From positions 78,570 through 93,736 of the forward strand of contig NAOQ01000242.1 in assembly GCA_002751075.1 (NCBI GenBank): a DNA stretch of 15,167 nt, written 5' to 3'. This stretch comes from Ichthyophonus hoferi. Its lineage: Eukaryota > Opisthokonta > Ichthyosporea > Ichthyophonida > Ichthyophonidae. Under the pieces are notes generated by a model. It made no database searches, was not told the origin of the DNA, and saw only the letters and a list, made by a program, of their open reading frames with translations. Positions within the stretch are counted from its first letter, which is position 1; every line of letters starts with the position of its first letter. Positions 7,201 to 15,167 of the stretch are shown here, piece by piece. Made by a program: the position numbers and the translations under genes.

Positions 7201-8235
7201 ATTAGCCTATAATTATTGGCTTATTAAATGGTCCTGACTTGCGATTAAGATTTTAATGAGTAAAATTAGTTTAAGTTTAAGTATGGCAATTTCGATGGCT
7301 GCTAAGTGATCATATTGAATTATTATTAATTATTATTATAAAAAATTACTATTTAAGCCAGAATAGTATTTTTTATTTTGAATTGAAGTAAAAAGGCAGC
7401 CATATTAAACTATGGTGCAAGCAATAAATAGTTGTTTTTTTTGTATGTTTTATCTCGAGATATATTTTGAAGATAGAATATCCCAAAATATTAACGAGAT
7501 AATCTAAATTTACCATTATTTTTCACAAATGCTGTAATTGGGTTATAATATTTTATAAATTTGTTCGATCGCCATTATGACGCGTAGATTAATCGCTAAT
7601 TATATCACAATGATATTGCTTACGAATAATTGAGCAGTCTGATCTCCATAATAAAACCCAAAAATTATCAGGGCCGCCAAACGCCTCTATAGAGTTGGAA
7701 TTGTATATTTACCGGAGTTGATTATTAAAGACGCATAATTTTTTATCTATAAAGCAATCACTATTGAAGAACACACGTGCTAGAGTCATCTCTAAGGGTA
7801 GAATATCTATTTTACGTACTCACGGTTATGAGTTCTTATGGCTCGCTAATAACTAACCTTACGTGGTTATGAAATTCCTGTTGCATTAAAAAGCATCCTA
7901 TAATGAAAAAGTGACAACTAATAGTGTAGGTATTTAGCAAACAAATGGTATTACTATAATTATTGTTGAAGTATTTTGGATACTATAAGTAGTAAGATGT
8001 ACCTCATGATGTTTTGTAAGGATGCCCATATTGTTCATGCAGCATTGTACCTCAAAATATTTAGTAGCGTTTACAATGGGGTTCCAATTAGTCAATTGGA
8101 TTTAAATGTTTATTATTAATAATTAATTAATTATATGATGTCACTAATTGTATTTAATTAGGACTAGATGTTTAGTGCAGTCGTGCACGTAAATTTATGC
8201 TGATTTTTATGAATGTTGTATAACAAAGTTTTGTA
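7201..8235. other. AT-rich intergenic DNA, no gene seen
   Basis: No coding frame, splice-flanked exon or RNA gene is supported on either strand. The stretch contains the hairpin at 7340-7374 and a small perfect inverted repeat, TCCAATT-agtc-AATTGGA, near 8085-8102. Confidence 0.6.
7340..7374. repeat. Long near-perfect hairpin (14/13-base arms)
   Basis: AAAAAATTACTATT (7340-7353) pairs with AATAGTATTTTTT (7362-7374) with a single one-base bulge around an 8-base loop, TAAGCCAG. It is upstream of RPL15 and in an otherwise featureless stretch. A tiny foldback element is possible. Confidence 0.5.
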
Positions 8236-8265
8236 CAAAAATTATCATTTTTCTGTCTTTATAGG

Positions 8266-8600
8266 TCGTTATGACAGTACAAGAGGAGTAAAAAATCTAT
8301 ACCTATTGTACCAATAATTTAGTGGAAGAGTGAAAGTCAGTGATTCATTCCGCAACCGAGTCAAGATCCGTGTGGAAAAAGAAATTAAGGGCTTATCTTT
8401 ATCTACCATCAGACAGCAGTTACGAAGAAACGTCAAGCAATCTTTTAGAAGACCTTGACTCAGACACAAGTGATTCAGAAAAAGGACATTCTATTTCCGT
8501 AAATAGTGAGCCCGAATCTTAAAATTCAAGCTTAGAGACCGACAATTACATCAACAGCAAATAATTATTTAAGTACTGATTTGAATGACAATTTTGATGA
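8266..8600 (+). mobile_element. Retroelement fossil: third gag-like fragment
   Basis: The plus strand reads RYDSTRGVKNLYLLYQ near 8269-8320, then SDSFRNRVKIRVEKEIKGLS. The order and spacing (YD, NLxLL, a stretch of about 10, F, VxI, ExI, G) parallels the capsid-like string in the fossil at 4600-4712, which suggests a related gag. Overlapping and continuing to about 8522 is a Ser/Asp/Glu-rich coding-like stretch (DLDSDTSDSEKG). The fragment is broken and short, with no intact protein. Old, judging by its decay and by the distance from the other fragments. A remote resemblance of the second half to a DEK C-terminal-type helix pair was considered and is less likely. Confidence 0.35.
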
Positions 8601-8884
8601 CAATCCAAGATAATCTATCAAAATTGAACCAGTCATTGGTAGAGATCCTACAACTATGTAACAAGCCATTTCAGATCATGTTTTGGGTGTCCAGATAGCA
8701 CATTGCTTAAACATCTTGCCAAAAGCAAGCTCTGTTGACTTGTTTAATAATAAAAATGTGCCTTGGCATATTTGCACTCCGTCTATGCAAAGGGACACGC
8801 TAAAACACCCTTTAATTCGGTATTCCCTCTCCCTCTAAACAAATGTAGGTCACAGGAATGCTCCTGCTTCTCCTTATTATTCCA
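8601..8884 (+). repeat. 284-bp direct repeat, copy A
   Basis: This aligns end to end with 9552-9836, both starting CAATCCAAGAT and ending TATTCCA, at very roughly three-quarters identity with many transitions. Shared landmarks include CACATTGCTTA, TTCAATAATAAAAATGTG-like and AAAACAC-CTTAATTCGGTATT. Copy A follows a gag-like fragment directly and itself shows coding-like strings (for example LFNNKNVPWHICTPSMQRD), so it is probably internal retroelement DNA and is broken. Confidence 0.7.
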
Positions 8885-9412
8885 ACATGGCAGCTAAGAA
8901 AGCTTGAATAGTTTATCATGGTCAAAAAACCTGGAAATTCCATTAATTCAACGATACACGAATGCCGAAAACACTTCACCCCAACCCTACATCTATCTAC
9001 TGACCTCTACGTGTGAAGACTCAATTATATTACACCTACACAAGGTCTTCAAATCTATATTTGAACTATCAACATTTCCAGCGTCAAAGTGATATCAAGA
9101 TAACATGTAAAACAACTGGGCAGCACCCATACATCATCTCAGCCGCCGACCGCTAGACGCCAGATGCTAAAGCTTACAACAAAGCCAGAACCATAGCCAG
9201 AGCGAGCAGGAATATTTAACATACAGTTTGGTAAATTATCTCCCGTTTTTTCACATTGAGTGCCATGCCACAGTCACTTCTAAATGTCATTAGGAATTAT
9301 CTAGTTCATTTAATGAGCAACAAGCCTACAGCTAAGTAGTCACCATGCTACGTCTCTTTTCGTATTCCTTTTGATATATTTTATGCCTTAGGTGAAATAA
9401 TCCGCCTAGGTC
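8885..9412 (+). other. Probable decayed internal retroelement DNA
   Basis: This stretch between repeat A and the polypurine-like tract is GC-richer at 9115-9210 than the flanks. No domain is recognisable on either strand. A 62-codon plus frame at 8904-9092 is unremarkable. Its place between a gag-like fragment and an LTR-start-like junction suggests remains of the same element. Confidence 0.3.
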
Positions 9413-9551
9413 AAGAGGGAGTGTTAAAACACAAATATTTAATTAATTTAAGTATTTCTTTATATAACTATAAACATTTAATATTATTAGCAGTTATTAT
9501 TACATACATAACCTAGGAAAATGGCTAGGGCAAACTGTTGGTGTTAAACGG
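9413..9551 (+). mobile_element. Candidate polypurine tract and start of a 3' LTR (fossil)
   Basis: AAGAGGGAG at 9413-9421 is immediately followed by TGTTAAAACAC (from 9422). A short purine run abutting TG is the classic junction between the internal region and the 3' LTR in Ty3-like elements. The right end of the LTR could not be fixed; the sequence becomes repeat copy B at 9552. No second copy of this LTR start was found in the window. The element is broken. Confidence 0.35.
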
Positions 9552-9836
9552 CAATCCAAGATGATCTATCAAGACTGAACCAGCCAATGATAGAGATCTT
9601 GTAACTATGTAATAAACTATTTCAAATTAAATGTTTAGGGGTCCAGATAACACATTGCTTAGACATCCTGCCTAAGGTAAGTCTTGGGGACTTGTTCAAT
9701 AATAAAAATGTGTCTTAGCATGTCTGCACTCTGTGTATGCAAAAGGGTACGTTAAAACACCTCTTAATTCGGTATTTCTTTCCTTTCTAAACGAATATAA
9801 GTCTGAAGAACGCTCCTGCCTCCAGTTACTATTCCA
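9552..9836 (+). repeat. 285-bp direct repeat, copy B
   Basis: This is the partner of 8601-8884, in the same orientation, 951 bases downstream. Homology begins and ends abruptly at the same points in both copies, so the unit has defined edges. Copy B is more AT-shifted and shows less coding character than copy A, and it lies beyond the LTR-like junction, so it belongs to a separate insertion or duplication. Confidence 0.7.
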
Positions 9837-10842
9837 TTACCTATTTTCTTTGTTTCTAAACAAATTAAAATGGTCTGTAAAGACTGGAGGTTAATATAAA
9901 TGTCAAATTAATAAATAATAAATAAAAGATCATTTTTAGGGGCTAATAACCTTAATAAAGAGTAGATAAAGGATTAAATTGAGCTGGAAATATCATAATT
10001 TATTTGTAAGATGGACAGCCAAAATATTTTGGCAGGGGGTTCAGTTAATATTATTTACTGAAGAAATCTAGGTTATTATGCTATTCATATTTAAAAATAA
10101 AAACATCAATTCAGTAGTGAAGCTATGTTGCTTGGCAAGATCCCAAGCATGTTAGGTATACCACAGTTTTGTTAAAATGTATGACCTATATATACCTTCA
10201 TAACTTGAATGCTTAATTTGTACTTACTTATATTGTGCTTTACAGTATTAAAATAAAAAATCTTCAATCTACTCCTACTTTGAATGAAAATATAATATTA
10301 AATAGTATATAAATATATATTGGATAATGTGAGGAACATAAAGTATTTATTTAACCTTTAGGTTTGAACTGATGTATTTATATACTTGGATGTTACGTTT
10401 TTATAAAATTTAATTTATATTAACATAAATGAGTTATTACTTGCTCTATACTATATATTTTTAACTAAAGGAACCATATATATATTATTGCAGATAACTA
10501 TATAGTACTATATATAGATATTACAATATTGATCACAAATACGATAGAATTGCTATTATATGTGTATTAACAACCGATTATAGATCCTTAATCAGCTGGT
10601 AGGCTGAATATTTGACAATAAATTACCATCCTATAAAAATTAAAGCAGTACTGTTAGCTTGACCCAACCTGAGAAAAGCATACAATTATTACTTCTTTAA
10701 TAAACGTGATTTAGGGACGGTTCCATTAGCCTCAAGGTCCTATGTAGGCCAGAGATAACATACGCCTAGCCCTAATCCTAGATCAAACCGTGAGAAGATG
10801 TTCTATATATCTTTGCTTAGTTTTTTACTTTTATTGCTTATG

Positions 10843-10856
10843 TATATATATATATA
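10843..10856. repeat. (TA)7 microsatellite
   Basis: Seven perfect TA units in AT-rich intergenic DNA. Confidence 0.9.
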
Positions 10857-11160
10857 TTGTTTATAAAGATGTTCAACCAACATTCCTTACAGTTTCACCT
10901 ATTTGCGCATAGATATCCTTGAACCTAAGCTTTTACATGAAGAATAAATATACTAAAATATTAGGTGGAAATATCCATGCAGATTATTTTATTTACCAGT
11001 GAATATATCAATATTATTTCTTATGATCTTGCATTGTACTATTATTTCCTTCTATTATCACAAGGAGAATACATATGAATCTTACTTCGTGATCATCTTT
11101 TCTAGATCTATGGTAAAAAATGTAAGATACATGGTTTAGTACGTAATTGATGTAGTAGTT

Positions 11161-11174
11161 ATATATATATATAT
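11161..11174. repeat. (AT)7 microsatellite
   Basis: Seven perfect AT units followed by GTGTG, in AT-rich intergenic DNA. Confidence 0.9.
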
Positions 11175-12372
11175 GTGTGAAAAAACACTGAATATGATAC
11201 ATAAGTTTTAGTCGCAAGGCAATGCATATTTTGATATCAGGAGAAACCAAGACAGTTTATTAACATACACTTCTATGCTGTTTCATGTGTAGTTATCGTA
11301 AACATTCGTTGGGAAAATGATTGATGTTTTTAATTTTTTTAGCATCCCCCCGTTAAGCAGTTCCCATTGGCCGCATAATGTAGCCAAGATTAGGGTATCC
11401 TATTAGAGCAGGGAACGTTTTAACTAATCATTATACATCTAAAAACAATTCCAATGGAATTTAAATTAGCTCATACTTAACCATAGAATTAAATTAAGTC
11501 AATATTCTTACAGTTATTTATCAGAAGATATATATGCTTGTTATTAGCATTTTTCAGTTGAAATTTCTCGTATGAATTAAAAACAATGTTTTGTTTGACC
11601 TTGGATTTTTCAATAATGAGTAATATGGTTTTGATTAATAAAGGTCAATCCATTGATGGATTTTCAGGTTTAATTAACAGTGACGAGCACACAAAGATAG
11701 AAAGACGCCTAGTGACAATATGAACTCTTACAATTTTCTCCAGCAAGAAAATAAAGATGAACAATAAAGAAAATACAAAATCCACATTTAATTGCCGTGT
11801 TAAAATTGTATCCGAGTGACAATTGGCTAGCCAGTCTCCAGTCAGCACTAGAAAAAATTTGGACTGATATTTGGCAACGCCTAGAACTTCACACTTGACC
11901 TAGTGAAATTAACAGGCTTCCTATTTTTTTTTAAAACACACTTAAATTGATAAAATATTATGTATGTTGGGAAAAATACTTAATACAGATATTGTGTGCT
12001 GCAATTTATGACAAGGCATGAACAGTATTTGTTTTTAAATACTCAAATATCCACTACTATTTTTCATTAAGAATTCAACACATATTTTTGGGTCAATCGA
12101 CCGAGCCTCCTGTTTTCCATATAGGATTTTCCTTTAAATGTCTTACTTCTCAGGAGTCTATTATATTGAACATTATGTTGAGAGCAGAGGGAGGACTACC
12201 AGGATTGTTTTTTTCTGCATATGCTATGAAGAGTCAGATGCTTTAATTGGATATACCTGTAAGGTATACCATGTTTACAGTTGAGTAACAGATTTTCTTT
12301 TTATGTTCCTAAGGCATAAAAATGTACCTAATTAAATATAACCAAAGGATGCAAGTTATTAACTACAAAAAT

Positions 12373-12387
12373 GAGAGAGAGTGTGTG
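12373..12387. repeat. Compound (GA)n(GT)n microsatellite
   Basis: Four GA units pass directly into three GT units, a compound dinucleotide repeat. Confidence 0.8.
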
Positions 12388-12647
12388 AAATAATAGAAGC
12401 GGATTTCTCATAAAATAATGTTTTTCTAGTCAACATCATGTCAAATATATATAGATATATATTGGTATATATCAGTCATATTTAACATAAAAATGCATGA
12501 CCATTATGTATACACTACTTACATATACTATGATTATATCACAAACTATCCCTGGTTACAGAAGAATGGTGAACTACTTATGGAGTTGATGTAATAACAT
12601 GCAATGCGATTACATATATAAGAAGATATAGGTTCCAAAAATATAAA

Positions 12648-12795
12648 CAGGCATGGGTCGGGCAAAGCTACGCACTTTGTTTCAGAAGGATATACTATTA
12701 CAATATTCCGCTTTAATTACTGGAGGGTCGGTGAAAAGACCTATACTGCGTTGTATATACAGAAAAAAGTGCGGTCCCGGCTTTTAGCAGCCGTG
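12648..12795. mobile_element. Probable 148-bp non-autonomous DNA transposon (MITE)
   Basis: The ends are inverted relative to each other. The left end is CAGGCATGGGTCGGGCAAAG followed by CTACGCACTTTGTTTCAG. The right end, reverse complemented, is CACGGCTGCTAAAAGCCGGG followed by ACCGCACTTTTTTCTG. CGCACTTT-TTTC is nearly identical in both and lies 22-23 bases from each tip; the outer parts are more diverged. Both ends are GC-rich islands in AT-rich DNA and there is no coding frame inside. The left tip resembles hAT termini (CAGG, GGTCGG-CAAA, CTACG). A TA follows the right end, which would suit Tc1/mariner, but neither a TA nor an 8-bp target duplication is clear on both sides, so the superfamily is open. 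Confidence 0.45.
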
Positions 12796-13665
12796 TAATT
12801 TTTTTTTCCTAGCTTGGAGATTAATAGAATTGTCTTCAGCTATGTTAATATATTAATTTTATTCATACACTATAAAAGTCAAAGCCTTCTTCTAGTGTGG
12901 TCAGAACATGACATATATAGGTTGTTAGCTAAAATCCTGTGTTGTAAAAATGCGGTGTACATAATGCTATATATCAAGACTACTAAAATATACTGGCGAC
13001 ATAACTATAAAGAGAGATATGAGAAAAAGATAGAAAGTAAATACATGTAACAATGCGTGTGAAACAACAAAATAGGTTCATTGATCAGTGAATTAATTAC
13101 ATAATTTTTAAGGCAAGATGACTAAAAACAATTTCACTTGATAGAATTATAGTACATGGAATAGGATCAAGACCTGTAATTAATTTGACAAGCTTGGTCG
13201 TATGTACATGACATCATAGATGTGAACTAAGGTTAATAATTACATCATGGTGGCTTGTACTTCTACAAGCCTTTCTAAAATGTAATGATATAAAAAATTG
13301 TTAATATGCAACAGATACTACTGCATAAAATTATTATTAATAATAAATAGGCAGACTAAATATAATATATTAACAGGTACTTTACACTTATCTAACAAAT
13401 CGTGACTAAGAATGAATATGAATCACTAGGGATTTCAAATTAAATGCTGTTGTCATATTGACCATAATAAGCTTTGATCCCACAACCATATCAGATATAC
13501 AAGGTAAATAGCTAGAAAGACATGTTATGAAGGCAAAGACCACGCTATCGCCGGGTCTACATGTATAATTCATCAGAAAATGTTCAAAATATGCATTCCT
13601 AGATACAAAATATAGCACTAAATCCAGAAAAAAAAAGTATAATGCATTTGATACATCTATAAAAT
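12796..13665. other. AT-rich intergenic DNA, no gene seen
   Basis: A plus frame at 12814-13050 starts without ATG and encodes only Tyr/Ile/Lys-rich sequence typical of random AT-rich DNA. A 70-codon minus frame at 13406-13618 starts with GTG; it could in principle continue the exon candidate at 13748-13821 through an acceptor at TATCTAG, but this is unproven. Nothing else is supported. Confidence 0.5.
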
Positions 13666-13737
13666 ACCCTTAGTTTTTCCCTTCCCTACCCCCGAGGGAC
13701 TATGATCAGAGCTTGAGGATAGGAAAAAGGTAAGGGT
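13666..13737. repeat. Imperfect inverted repeat, about 20-bp arms, 72 bp overall
   Basis: ACCCTTAGTTTTTCCCTTCC (13666-13685) is nearly complementary to GGATAGGAAAAAGGTAAGGG and the following T (13717-13737), with the blocks ACCCTTA/TAAGGGT and TTTTTCC/GGAAAAA exact. The loop holds CCCCGAGGG and is GC-richer than the flanks. It could be a small foldback element or a structured RNA, or, if the adjacent minus-strand exon candidate is real, a hairpin inside its intron. Confidence 0.5.
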
Positions 13738-13747
13738 TTAAAGTTAC

Positions 13748-13821
13748 CTTTTACCACGAGCATAACGATGAAACATATCAGCAGTGTCGTTATCATCGCT
13801 GTAAAGACTACCAGGAACCAT
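13748..13821 (-). CDS. Candidate isolated coding exon (hypothetical)
   Basis: On the minus strand an ATG at 13821-13819, preceded by TTTTAGT (a possible acceptor or an A at -3), opens 24 codons plus 2 bases ending AAAAG|GTAACT, a good donor. The peptide MVPGSLYSDDNDTADMFHRY then ARGK is hydrophilic, and nearly every codon ends in T or C, unlike random DNA of this composition. No family is recognised. A competing frame in the same place reads as a hydrophobic helix (VWFLVVFTAMITTLLICFIV), so the assignment is ambiguous. It may be one exon of a gene continuing to lower coordinates, or a leftover gene fragment. Confidence 0.25.
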
Positions 13822-14620
13822 ACTAAAAGATACTAATACACTTGACCATTTGGATGTATCTAGATATCAACACCTGAAGAATCTGTCTACCAAGAATTTG
13901 ATTTGGAGCGGACTCTGCAATGTTTATTGTGCCACCTTTGGTTGCTTAGTTGACCTTTAGTCTCAGGAAAGATGCTTGCATGTTCGTAAATGCGGCACAA
14001 ATTACTACCATTTTTTTCAAGAGGTTGGTCGACAATATCTCTAAGGCCAACAAGCTGGCTACAATAATGACATGAATTTCTGTGAGAATGAGTGTCATAT
14101 TCTGGAAAGTATGTGCATACATGCTCGAAAATATGGGCTCATTTCTGGATGGGACAGTTTTTCCTGCTTAGGCATTGAAGAGAGGGAGAGCGAAATAAAT
14201 ACTCGAGTCAATAGTTGGTTGATTACCATGTTTATATTATTAAATAAAAATACTATTAGGAATGATACTATTTAACATAATGAATAGTACTAATTAAGGA
14301 GTTTATCATCATACAGATACAGATACATTTAACATAGCCAATGAGCCAGAAAACAAGGCAATATATAACTTAAAATTTCAAGTTTTTTATTCTTTACGTA
14401 TTGTTTGGTCTCAGAGAAAATGATATTCGGTAAAATCAAATCTTTTTTCATTAAATAAATGGTGATCACATCAACATTGCATATCCTTCCAATGTATAAC
14501 TCCACAAGGATCCAGTGAGAACTTTCTTTATTTCATTTATGATTGGTTCTTTTTATTGTAACCATCATCACAATATCTCATTTTGTCATCTCCAATACTC
14601 ATTCGGCAATGTTTTCCTTT

Positions 14621-14657
14621 TAGATAACTAGGAGTTACTTTGAGGTAGATAACTAGG
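14621..14657 (+). repeat. 12-base direct repeat, 25 bases apart
   Basis: TAGATAACTAGG occurs exactly at 14621-14632 and 14646-14657. The intervening 13 bases are unique. Confidence 0.7.
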
Positions 14658-14828
14658 CTGATAGGATGAAGGGAAGACCATACCGGCGAGTCCGTAACAA
14701 GCTTACACAGCAGTTTACTATCATCAATGTTTATTATTAATTTTAACAAATAACAAGTAAAGGATATGATGGGTGAGAAGACGTTATTTTATGCCTTTTT
14801 TGGAAGGTTGGGGGGCAGGACGAGTCTA

Positions 14829-14851
14829 TGGTATGGTATAGGGTATAGTAT
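14829..14851 (+). repeat. Degenerate GGTAT/GTATA simple repeat
   Basis: The words TGGTATGG, TATAGGGTAT and AGTATG form a short imperfect 5-6 bp tandem array. Confidence 0.5.
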
Positions 14852-14920
14852 GATTTCTTTCTTTAGATTACTGAACTAAATGAGATAATGATGAAAGTCT
14901 TGTGCATGGGATGGGTATCA

Positions 14921-14938
14921 ATAGTGATAGTGATAGTG
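14921..14938 (+). repeat. (ATAGTG)3 microsatellite
   Basis: Three perfect 6-bp units; ATAGTG could also be read as GATAGT in the shifted frame. Confidence 0.85.
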
Positions 14939-15167
14939 AAAAGGGGACAGAAACCTTAAAGAAAATACAGTGAGCGAATCATTATAGACAGAGCAAAATC
15001 AAACTTGAGATCTAATAGTATTATTGTCCATTAGCGTAGTTACTAGTATATTTACTGTAGGTACGAAGCATAATCAAATAGTCTGTCGATTATTTATTTA
15101 TCATGGCTCCGTAGGCACTATCCACGAATGAAACTTAGTTTGGCCATAACCCAGATTTATTTAAATA

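Larger units (their letters stand above)
9837..12647. other. AT-rich intergenic DNA, no gene seen
   Basis: Frames at 11014-11250 and 11645-11848 (minus) lack ATG starts, domains or splice context. A locally GC-richer island at 10655-10800 begins and ends in ACGGTT/AACCGT but could not be matched to any family. Simple repeats are at 10843-10856 (TA), 11161-11174 (AT) and 12373-12387 (GA then GT). A 7-bp perfect hairpin, TATACCT-gta-AGGTATA, lies at 12252-12268. Confidence 0.55.
13822..15167. other. Right-edge AT-rich DNA, no gene assigned
   Basis: Two frames were weighed: a plus frame from ATG 14072 (67 codons; FCENECHILESMC with four Cys) and a minus frame at 14537-14749 with no ATG at its start. 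Neither has a recognised domain or splice partner. On the minus strand a short open stretch around 13880-13950 (GGTINIAESAPNQILGRQIL) is coding-like but unassigned. Simple repeats lie at 14621-14657, 14829-14851 and 14921-14938. Confidence 0.45.

Noticed and set aside
11645-11848. Minus-strand frame with a hydrophobic middle, as a small membrane protein
   Set aside because: Starts at GTG, has no ATG near its beginning and no family resemblance.
13666-13737. U3-like or other snRNA, from ATGATCAGAG in the loop of the inverted repeat
   Set aside because: The conserved box order and flanking stems of U3 or other snRNAs are absent.
14072-14275. Plus-strand ATG frame with four Cys (FCENECHILESMC), as a small Cys-rich protein
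   Set aside because: No signal peptide, no recognised Cys spacing and no splice partner; the second half is ordinary AT-rich coding noise.
1-15167. CRISPR array, operon, prophage or bacterial defence system
   Set aside because: No regularly spaced repeats with unique spacers and no bacterial gene organisation; the RPL15 intron structure shows this is eukaryotic DNA.

Overview
The window looks like nuclear DNA from a compact-intron eukaryote, most likely a fungus and perhaps an early-diverging (zygomycete-grade) one. The reasons are very AT-rich intergenic DNA, short GT-AG introns (110-194 nt) with recognisable branch points, and a ribosomal protein gene with GC-ending codons whose protein reads as fungal-type eL15. 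The lineage is an inference from one protein. It is not bacterial: no ORF clusters, operons or ribosome binding sites are seen.

Layout. (1) Left edge, minus strand: a small exon of an incomplete gene (125-185) encodes an N-terminal signal-peptide-like segment. It ends at a GTGTGT donor, and its intron fills positions 124 to 1 with a huge pyrimidine tract, so the rest of the gene lies outside the window. (2) 420-2660: AT-rich intergenic DNA with a decayed repeat pair whose differences are nearly all C-to-T or G-to-A. (3) 2620-4950: two diverged direct copies of a retroelement coding fragment (gag-like), a TATA box ahead of the first, and 8-bp tandem repeats between them. (4) 5525-6638, minus strand: the only complete gene, ribosomal protein eL15 (RPL15), four coding exons, 205 codons, plus good evidence for a 5'UTR intron. 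(5) 7200-9840: more retroelement relics, with a third gag-like fragment, a 285-bp direct repeat pair, and a polypurine-tract/LTR-start-like junction. (6) 9840-15167: AT-rich DNA with microsatellites, one probable 148-bp non-autonomous DNA transposon (12648-12795), a long imperfect inverted repeat (13666-13737) and one isolated coding-like exon candidate (13748-13821, minus).

The picture is a strongly expressed housekeeping gene embedded in a graveyard of old mobile elements. The genes here do not form a pathway. I did not find a convincing undescribed system. The most useful leads are the unannotated secreted-protein exon at the left edge, the shared gag-like motif in separated fossils, the AG|GT site inside RPL15 intron 2, the small transposon, and the RIP/deamination-like repeat pair.
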